DNA from: CAZEAN01 sp964510225
Lineage (GTDB): Bacteria > Planctomycetota > Planctomycetia > Isosphaerales > Isosphaeraceae
Direction of reading: 5' to 3'
NCBI GenBank assembly: GCA_964510225.1
Contig: CAZEAN010000175.1
Location: 1 to 10,065, forward strand
DNA length: 10,065 nucleotides
Under the pieces are notes generated by a model. The model made no database searches. It worked only from the letters and a program-made list of their open reading frames with translations, and was not told where the DNA came from. Every line of letters starts with the position of its first letter. Position 1 is the stretch's first letter. Below are positions 1 to 6,417 of this stretch, one piece after another. Made by a program: the position numbers and the translations under genes.

Positions 1-3000
1 CCTCGGGCGATCGCTCCAATTGCATCTCAGCCGGGAGGTCCAACCGATCACGCAGCGGTTCTCGTTGTCCGAGACACGGGAGAGGGGAGGTCCGATTGGA
101 AATACTACATGTTGCTGCTTGATCTCAATTCAGGCCGGGGCAATCTCGCCACGATCAAATCTCGGATTCCACTCGGCCCCTACACGGTTCCTGAGCCAAG
201 GTTGGTAGCCTCACCCGATGGGCGACGTCTTGCACTTTCGATTGACCAGAGTCGGACGCTTGCCGTCCTTGAGTCCGATGATCTTCTCGACGGTGACCGG
301 AAGATTACTCCTGATCGGCTCCGCGGCAGGGGACAGCAGATCGGGGAGGTCGCCTTTGTCCGTCGTGGTGAATCGCTGGGTCTCCGACTCCGTGAGGAAG
401 CACCAACGAATCTCGGCGGATTACCAGGACGAGTTCAAGCGGGAGATCTGGTGGTGGATGCCTCCAGTCGGTCCCTCGACGACGACCCGGATCGCTGGAC
501 ACTCGATGCGCCCGATTGGGACGGCTGGGACTTTCGAGCCGAACCCGGCCGAGTTGAACTGAGTCTTGGCCGAGGATCACGTCTTGTCATTGAACCTGAA
601 CCAGGTGCCGTCATTTCTTCCGCAGCCTTCCGGCCTGCTTTACCCCCATTCGAGGTTCCAGTCGTCGCGTTGGCGACCGTCCGTGAGGGTGAACCAACTT
701 TGGGACTTTACGATGGCCGCTCGGGGAAGCGATTTCGACAGTTGACCGGCCATGTCCAGCGGATCACGTCTTTGAGTTTCTCTGGCGATGGTCGACTCTT
801 AGGTTCGGCGGCCGAGGATCAGACAGTCCGACTCTGGAGCCTCATCGATGCTCCGGAGACGCTCGGAGAACTCAGCCAATTGCCTGGCTCCGTGATCACA
901 ACGCGTGACGATGGAGTCTTGATCGTCGCCACTGCGGGACCCGATCCTGAGATCGACTTGCGAGAAGGAGACGTCATCCAAGGAATCATCGAAGAGGGTG
1001 AACTCCTGGTTCTTGACTCTCTCTTCGATTTCTACGACCGGATCTCGCTAAACCGTCCGGGCGAGACAGTTCTGCTGAGACGATCACGTCGTGGAGTTGA
1101 CGATCTAGACGTCGAGATCCGACTTGAGCAAGCAGTCGACGAACGAAAACCGTTGCTTTCCTTCTTTCTCACTGATGCGACAACAATTGAAGAACGGGAC
1201 TGGATTGCCTGGAATCCGCTTGGGCCTTATGACTCTAGTGGTCCTGACGTCGAGCGTCTCCTCGGCTGGCACTTCAACACCGGTGACCCCAATGCGCCGA
1301 CCCGTTTTGCCGAGGCCGACCAATTTGTCCAACGATTCCGTCGTGAGAACTTGATCGAACAAGCATTGGTTGCTGCCGAAATTGACCATAATGTCGCCTC
1401 CAGGTTAACCCCTCGACCTGAAAATATTTTGATTAGTTTTGATGTGCCCGAAGAGGCCGATCGATCGGGCGAGATTTCCCTAGTGCGAGAGGTCCCCGGG
1501 GCGATCTCAGTGACACTACTGGGCGATGAATTAGAACCCGAATGGTTCGATCGCCTGACACTCCGCGTCGATGGGGGGCCTTCGATCCCTTTGGATCCTA
1601 ACGGTGCCTTGAGTTGGCGGTCGGAGATTGAGGGACTCGATTGGAAGCGCGGGAGACACCAGATTGAAGCTGAGATTGCGACAACGGACCGTACACCACA
1701 ACAGTTTAGTGAAACCCGTTGGATACGCTACCAGCCCCCAGCCCCTCAGATCGCAATCAAACCCAGCACGAGCACACTTGAGGTTAACCAGCCTAAGTTC
1801 AACTTTGCGGCAATGGTTCAACCCACCGTCGGTCCAGTTCAGGCGCGCTTGGTCTACCAGAACGACCTTCAACAGAACCCGGAAACGCGAGAATGGGCGT
1901 CGGATCAAACTATCTCGATTCGTGAAATTTTCAGACTTGTCGAAGGACGCAATATCTTTGAGCTACACGCCACCAACGTCGAGGCGCTCCAAGGATTCGA
2001 GGCGATCGAAACGCGAGGCCCTCTTCGATTGGTCGTCAACTACCACCCAGACAAAACACCGCCAAGTGTCCGCCTCGAGTCAGTGGCCAGACTCACGGAT
2101 ACAAAGGAACCGGCATCATCTTCGCCAATTGGAAGCTCAGAGATCGTCGTAGATGCCCCACGGATCGTGATCAACGGCACAATCGAGGCAGAAGGACCAA
2201 TAGACCAGGTCGAATGGAGTGCAGGGCACGGATGGAAACGGATCAACGTTGAACCAGGTCACCGCCCAGTTCCATTTCAATTTGAGGTCGATGCCGAGCC
2301 AGGTCCAACCACAATTCGGGTCCGAGCAAAGTCTCCGACCAGTGATTTCTCTGAAGGACAAGCGACGGTCGTCTACCGACCTCGCGTACCAAAGGTGGTC
2401 AATTTTGAGACCGATTCTTTGGAAGAGGTGCTCATTGGTCCCCCCGACCGCCCTCAAGGCTCGGTTCAAGTGAAGGGTCAATTGGTTGTCCCCCCTGATC
2501 ATCAGCCCTTTGAGGCGGAGATTCTCGTCAATGGGCGTTCAGTTGTTCCACTCCCAGAGCTTGTCGATGCGAAGGACTTTCTCACCGAGGTTCCTCTCGA
2601 TCGGGGGGAGAATCGGATCCAGATTCGGCTCTGGAATCAGTGGGGATCGGTTTGGTCAACCGAACCGAAACGTCTCTGGTATCGACAGCCACCTCGGATT
2701 GAACAGATCACATATAGCGACTTCGATGAAGAACCTCTGACAGATGTTTCGGCGATAGTTTCGTCTTCGCCCGAATTGCCGGTCACGGATGCACTTGTCC
2801 GTGTCGAAGGTACCTCTCCTGACGACGTTCACCTGATCAGTACCCCAGAGTTCGAAGCCCTCGGTAACGGTACCTGGAAAATCCAAGCCAAGCGGGTCCC
2901 CCTCTTCGAAGGTCCAAACACAGTCACTCTTCTTGCTTGGAATGCCGATGGTCTAAGTCCTGATCCTGGGATTGTCGAGAATCTGATCTACCGGAGGCCC

Positions 3001-4461
3001 CTCCCTCCGAAGCCAACAATTACCATCAACAATCCTTCGAACGATGGGCAAGTACTGAGTCTCGATCGTCTCAACATTGAATTTGAGGTTCGCTCCGATG
3101 ATCCCCTCGAAACACTCATGCTGTCTCGCGGTTGGGACGGATCAACACCTGAGTTAATTACGATTGAAGCGATCCCGTCCTCGGGTCCCCAAAACGATCC
3201 TGAACGAACTCTCTATCGGACCCTAGATCCGATCCCGCTCGAATTGGGGACCAACGCGTTCCAATTCGTAGCTGTCACCACCCGAGGGGCCCAGACTACT
3301 GAGGAACTTGTCGTTAGCTATGTACCACCGCCCGTTCGAGTCGTCGTCGAGCGCATTCTTCCGAAGCGTGGTCAAGGTGAAGGGATCGAACCAGTCCAGG
3401 GGTCAGACAATCGAATTCAATTTCCCGACCATCTTCAGACGGGCCAAGTAGAGCTGATCGGAAAAGTCATCTGGGGGAGTGAAGCAACCTTCCAGCGCGA
3501 CGCATCATCACGGGTCCGAGTCTGGGTGAATCAGTTTCCTCAAGCTTTTGCCGAACTCACCGAGTTCCCAACGGAGGAATTGACCCGTTCCTTCCGAGCC
3601 GATCTCATTTTGAACCAAGAGGCGAACGAGATCTCAATCGATCTCCTCCCTGAAGTCCCGATTGATGGGAACGACCGCGATGAATTCGTCGTCTACTCGG
3701 ACGATCCTGAATCTCGACAACGGCTCCATCTTTTGATCGTCGGCGTCAACCAGAGCGATCGCCAGGCACTCCTCAACCGTGCCCTTGAGGCGCTTCATGC
3801 GAATCCCCGAGCGATGGATCCAGACAATCCAGTCCGCTTCCAGACTCCCGCTTTCCTCGACGGCAGAGTCTATGGACCTTATACCGACGACGTCAGTGCC
3901 CAAGCCCTCGCCACTCCAATAGGCGATATCCACGAGGCAATTACATCGACCCCAAGGAATTCCGAACGTCCCATTGAGGTAGTCTTAATCTACTTTCAGG
4001 GAGACGCTTGGATCAAAGACGGCGCTCCGCAACTCGGTTTGAGTCGTGGTCAATCCGTCAATCTGGTGGGGCTCGCGGATAGGTTTGCGGAAACCGGAGG
4101 GATCCAGCTATTCATGATTGATGCAACTAGGGAAGTCGAGGAGCTGGAGTCAACGACCCTGATTGCCCCTTCTGCACCGCCAGAGCGATGGCCTCCATCA
4201 CGACACATCCACCACGTCGGGATCTTAAATTACAACTGGTGGAACCTTGGCGAGAATCGGATTCCACCGAGTCTCGACCGCGAGGATTCACTCTTCGGCG
4301 CCTTCCGCCAAGCTCTGGTGCGAAAGAAGACGATGGTCGGAGTCGCCTCCTACCTTCAAGAGCTATTCCGCGACGAGCGTTTCCAGAATACGACGTTTAA
4401 CCAATACGTCCCGGAATCACTCAACGAGCTGAAGATCGGAATCTTGGACGAAGACAATTAA
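1..4461 (+). CDS. Giant WD40 / PDZ-like / tandem Ig-like protein with degenerate caspase-like C-terminus (5' partial)
   Basis: The frame has no stop from base 1, so the ATG at 109 is internal and the true start lies upstream. The 1486 codons in the window show five regions in order. (1) WD40-type blades, the clearest at 748-843, which begins with Gly-His and ends VRLWSL. (2) A PDZ-like segment at about 895-1130 (DLREGDVIQGI, then a hydrophobic strand and an Arg-rich turn). (3) A Trp-rich module at about 1198-1350 (WIAWNPLGPYDSSG and GWHFNTG). (4) About seven Ig-like modules of 100-125 residues (about 1420-3700), each ending in a Tyr followed by a mostly Pro-rich linker. (5) A caspase (C14)-like domain at 3721-4440, with the first strand LHLLIVGVN, IYFQGDA where families have a GHG motif, and FMIDATRE where they have Asp-Ala-Cys. 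Both catalytic positions are therefore replaced. No membrane segment is visible in this part. The family assignment rests on motifs recalled from planctomycete WD40/caspase proteins. A scaffold or interaction role, rather than proteolysis, is inference. Confidence 0.85.
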   Translation, partial: PRAIAPIASQPGGPTDHAAVLVVRDTGEGRSDWKYYMLLLDLNSGRGNLATIKSRIPLGPYTVPEPRLVASPDGRRLALSIDQSRTLAVLESDDLLDGDRKITPDRLRGRGQQIGEVAFVRRGESLGLRLREEAPTNLGGLPGRVQAGDLVVDASSRSLDDDPDRWTLDAPDWDGWDFRAEPGRVELSLGRGSRLVIEPEPGAVISSAAFRPALPPFEVPVVALATVREGEPTLGLYDGRSGKRFRQLTGHVQRITSLSFSGDGRLLGSAAEDQTVRLWSLIDAPETLGELSQLPGSVITTRDDGVLIVATAGPDPEIDLREGDVIQGIIEEGELLVLDSLFDFYDRISLNRPGETVLLRRSRRGVDDLDVEIRLEQAVDERKPLLSFFLTDATTIEERDWIAWNPLGPYDSSGPDVERLLGWHFNTGDPNAPTRFAEADQFVQRFRRENLIEQALVAAEIDHNVASRLTPRPENILISFDVPEEADRSGEISLVREVPGAISVTLLGDELEPEWFDRLTLRVDGGPSIPLDPNGALSWRSEIEGLDWKRGRHQIEAEIATTDRTPQQFSETRWIRYQPPAPQIAIKPSTSTLEVNQPKFNFAAMVQPTVGPVQARLVYQNDLQQNPETREWASDQTISIREIFRLVEGRNIFELHATNVEALQGFEAIETRGPLRLVVNYHPDKTPPSVRLESVARLTDTKEPASSSPIGSSEIVVDAPRIVINGTIEAEGPIDQVEWSAGHGWKRINVEPGHRPVPFQFEVDAEPGPTTIRVRAKSPTSDFSEGQATVVYRPRVPKVVNFETDSLEEVLIGPPDRPQGSVQVKGQLVVPPDHQPFEAEILVNGRSVVPLPELVDAKDFLTEVPLDRGENRIQIRLWNQWGSVWSTEPKRLWYRQPPRIEQITYSDFDEEPLTDVSAIVSSSPELPVTDALVRVEGTSPDDVHLISTPEFEALGNGTWKIQAKRVPLFEGPNTVTLLAWNADGLSPDPGIVENLIYRRPLPPKPTITINNPSNDGQVLSLDRLNIEFEVRSDDPLETLMLSRGWDGSTPELITIEAIPSSGPQNDPERTLYRTLDPIPLELGTNAFQFVAVTTRGAQTTEELVVSYVPPPVRVVVERILPKRGQGEGIEPVQGSDNRIQFPDHLQTGQVELIGKVIWGSEATFQRDASSRVRVWVNQFPQAFAELTEFPTEELTRSFRADLILNQEANEISIDLLPEVPIDGNDRDEFVVYSDDPESRQRLHLLIVGVNQSDRQALLNRALEALHANPRAMDPDNPVRFQTPAFLDGRVYGPYTDDVSAQALATPIGDIHEAITSTPRNSERPIEVVLIYFQGDAWIKDGAPQLGLSRGQSVNLVGLADRFAETGGIQLFMIDATREVEELESTTLIAPSAPPERWPPSRHIHHVGILNYNWWNLGENRIPPSLDREDSLFGAFRQALVRKKTMVGVASYLQELFRDERFQNTTFNQYVPESLNELKIGILDEDN

Positions 4462-4485
4462 CGAAAAACTTAATCGCCGTGAGCA

Positions 4486-4514
4486 GGGAAGATCACGGTC
4501 CCTCAGATCTTCCC
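4486..4514 (+). terminator. Hairpin after the giant gene, possible terminator
   Basis: A perfect 9-bp inverted repeat (GGGAAGATC at 4486-4494, GATCTTCCC at 4506-4514) with an 11-base loop begins 25 bases after the TAA at 4459-4461. No T-run follows the stem, so it is not a textbook intrinsic terminator. It could instead stabilise the mRNA 3' end or aid factor-dependent termination. Confidence 0.4.
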
Positions 4515-4582
4515 GAGCACTCCGAGGCGTTCATCGAGTCAAAACCAACCGAAGCGCAAATTCAATCGAATCATACCAATCA

Positions 4583-4627
4583 CGAAACCGATAACAGTTC
4601 TGTATGGCATTGTCCAGACCGGTTTCG
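4583..4627. repeat. Inverted repeat in the gap upstream of the beta-barrel gene
   Basis: CGAAACCG at 4583-4590 is matched by its exact reverse complement CGGTTTCG at 4620-4627, with 29 bases between. It lies about 90 bases before the ATG at 4718. An operator for a dimeric regulator or an RNA stem are both possible. Nothing else in the 256-base gap (4462-4717) stands out apart from the 4486-4514 hairpin and the ribosome binding site. A weak promoter-like pair (TTGTCC at 4610, TAAGAA at 4634) overlaps the right arm but is too poor to call. Confidence 0.35.
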
Positions 4628-4706
4628 CGTGACTAAGAATCGCCTACAGATCGACGTTCACGAATCAACCATCAGGGCGGAGGAACAGGCTATTGGGCTG
4701 ATTCAC

Positions 4707-4713
4707 AGGAGGG
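4707..4713 (+). promoter_or_regulatory. Strong Shine-Dalgarno site for the beta-barrel gene
   Basis: AGGAGGG ends four bases before the ATG at 4718. It is a near-perfect anti-16S match at good spacing and fixes the start of the barrel gene, ahead of an overlapping out-of-frame reading frame that begins with GTG at 4479 and has no such site. Confidence 0.8.
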
Positions 4714-4717
4714 AATC

Positions 4718-6235
4718 ATGCGGAGAAGAAGGAACTTCGAGACGATCCTACTCGGGTCACTGGCAATTGCGGGGTTGATCGTTTGGTTGCCAACCCAGGT
4801 CACAGCGCAGCATTACCAGCAATCGCCAAACGGCTACTACCGGTTTGCTCAACGACCGAGCAGCCAAGCCCGGATCCACGATCCGAAAACTCCCTACCCC
4901 CATTCTCCGCGGCAATCGCAGCTTGGTGGCCTCAGCTCCTCACAGCTCGGCGGTTCAGCCACTGTTGAAGGAAGTTCAACCCCTGAAACTGAGAGCGATG
5001 AGGAGCCTTCGACAACTGATCCTGGCGATACAACAGGAGAGATGCCTGATCTTCCTTCGACGGATGTCGGGAATGCTACTGACACCCTCGGCGACCAACC
5101 GTTCGACTCCGGAGGGTCGACTACTCCTGATCCTGGAGGTCCGAGCTTCTCGCCAGAAATGTTCGCGGGTGTTGGTGGTGGCGACTTCGCAATTGCAAGT
5201 AGTGCAGGTGGGTCGGCTAACGGCGGCGTTGGCGGCTACATCGATAGTGCGATCCCACGGACGACGTTCCGTATCCGCTTCGATGCGGGTTATGGACTAA
5301 GTGATCCCAGCCGTGCCGAGTTCTTTTATCCCGCCTGTGGTTGCCTTCGACTCTTTGGTAATGATGCCTCCGCGCGAGGTCCTGTTCATGGCGTTCCAAA
5401 TATATTCAGGACTTCAGAGGGCACCATCAGGCTTCTGACCATCCCCGACCTCGAGTCGCGATTGCCGCAGGGAGTGCCATTGCGCGACCCTCGAACAGGA
5501 GCATTCAACCTCAATGCAGCCGGGGTCAGCCCAATTGCTGGTGGGGCGGAGAATAATATCGACTATCAAGAATACGTTCCCTACTTCGAGTATGCACCCA
5601 ACGCAAGAACTTCGTTCTTTGTCGAGACGCCGATCCGAGCCATCAACGGGCGGTTCATCAATAACGCAGAGGGTTTCTCCGACATCCGAACGGGGTTTAA
5701 ATACGCCTTTGTAGCTCGTCCCGACCGATTCCTCACCTTCCAAACGAAGCTCTACATCCCGACCGGGAGTGGCAACCGAGGACTTGGAACCTCACACCCG
5801 AGCATCGAGCCAGGTCTCTTGACGTTTCGTCAGGTAAGTGACCGGACCTTTGTCTTCGGGGAGGTTCGTGACTGGATTCCGATTCAAGCTTCAGACTTCG
5901 GCGGGAACGTCCTCCGTTATGGTGCAGGTGTTACGCACAACCTGTATCAGACGAGCCGATTCCGAATTGCACCTGTCGTCGAATTTGTGGGGTGGACTGT
6001 ACTGAGTGGTCAAACCTTAGACTTCACCCAATCTGACATCACTCGGAGTGCTGCTGGCGACACAATCCTAAACGGAAAGTATGGTGTCCGGATTGGCATC
6101 GGCGACTACTTCAGCGGAGGCGGCGCGAGTCCGCTCAACGATCGCCATAGCCTTTACATAGGGTATGGAAATGCCTTTACAGGAAACCACTGGTATGAAG
6201 ATATCTTTAGAATCGAGTATCAAATTTTCTTCTGA
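4718..6235 (+). CDS. Secreted outer-membrane beta-barrel-like protein with low-complexity spacer
   Basis: 505 residues, started at the ATG behind a strong ribosome binding site. Residues 1-30 form a signal peptide: Arg-rich start, hydrophobic core, and likely cleavage in VTA|QHY. Residues about 60-165 are a Ser/Thr/Asp/Pro/Gly-rich spacer with a short QLGG repeat. From about residue 178 to the end, alternating hydrophobic/aromatic strands and short turns suggest a beta-barrel. The middle stretch (GFSDIRTGFKYAF, then KLYIPTGSGNRG) resembles the strand pattern of outer-membrane proteins once grouped as 'MetA-pathway of phenol degradation'. The chain ends FRIEYQIFF, and a terminal aromatic is the usual recognition signal for outer-membrane barrel assembly. 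Cys207 and Cys209 (CGC) are the only cysteines I see. A transport or porin-like role is inference and the substrate is unknown. It probably forms its own transcription unit, with hairpins on both sides. Confidence 0.85.
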   Translation: MRRRRNFETILLGSLAIAGLIVWLPTQVTAQHYQQSPNGYYRFAQRPSSQARIHDPKTPYPHSPRQSQLGGLSSSQLGGSATVEGSSTPETESDEEPSTTDPGDTTGEMPDLPSTDVGNATDTLGDQPFDSGGSTTPDPGGPSFSPEMFAGVGGGDFAIASSAGGSANGGVGGYIDSAIPRTTFRIRFDAGYGLSDPSRAEFFYPACGCLRLFGNDASARGPVHGVPNIFRTSEGTIRLLTIPDLESRLPQGVPLRDPRTGAFNLNAAGVSPIAGGAENNIDYQEYVPYFEYAPNARTSFFVETPIRAINGRFINNAEGFSDIRTGFKYAFVARPDRFLTFQTKLYIPTGSGNRGLGTSHPSIEPGLLTFRQVSDRTFVFGEVRDWIPIQASDFGGNVLRYGAGVTHNLYQTSRFRIAPVVEFVGWTVLSGQTLDFTQSDITRSAAGDTILNGKYGVRIGIGDYFSGGGASPLNDRHSLYIGYGNAFTGNHWYEDIFRIEYQIFF

Positions 6236-6256
6236 TCCCATAATGGTCTGACTCAC

Positions 6257-6287
6257 GGATGGCGGCTCAAGCGAGGAGCCGCCATCC
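6257..6287 (+). terminator. Perfect 12-bp hairpin after the beta-barrel gene
   Basis: GGATGGCGGCTC (6257-6268) and GAGCCGCCATCC (6276-6287) are exact reverse complements separated by seven bases. The hairpin begins 22 bases after the TGA at 6233-6235. The stem is strong and GC-rich, but only two T's follow closely, so termination may need a factor. It contains an ATG at 6259 that opens the longest frame of the next gene and is very unlikely to be used as a start. Confidence 0.65.
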
Positions 6288-6417
6288 CTTGGTGAGAGAT
6301 CCGCCCGTTTCCTACCGCATGGAAACAGAATCGTTGCTTTATGAGTTGAGAGACATTAGACAGGAATGCACTTCGATGGCACTCGCCTTACTTATTACAC
6401 CAGGGATTCACTCGGCA

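Noticed and set aside
1628..2152. 174-codon plus-strand frame inside the giant gene
   Set aside because: It lies wholly within the Ig-like region in another frame, with Arg/Ser-rich composition typical of a shadow frame and no ribosome binding site.
4610..4639. Promoter-like pair TTGTCC and TAAGAA with 18-base spacing
   Set aside because: Only about four and three of six bases match the housekeeping consensus, and planctomycete promoters are not well defined, so chance is the likely explanation.
4479..4778. 99-codon plus-strand frame beginning with GTG in the gap before the barrel gene
   Set aside because: It begins inside the hairpin region, has no ribosome binding site or recognisable motif, and runs out of frame into the well-supported barrel gene.
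6259..6417. N-terminal extension of the hydrolase from ATG 6259
   Set aside because: The ATG lies inside a perfect hairpin, there is no clear ribosome binding site, and a better start with a signal peptide exists at 6418.
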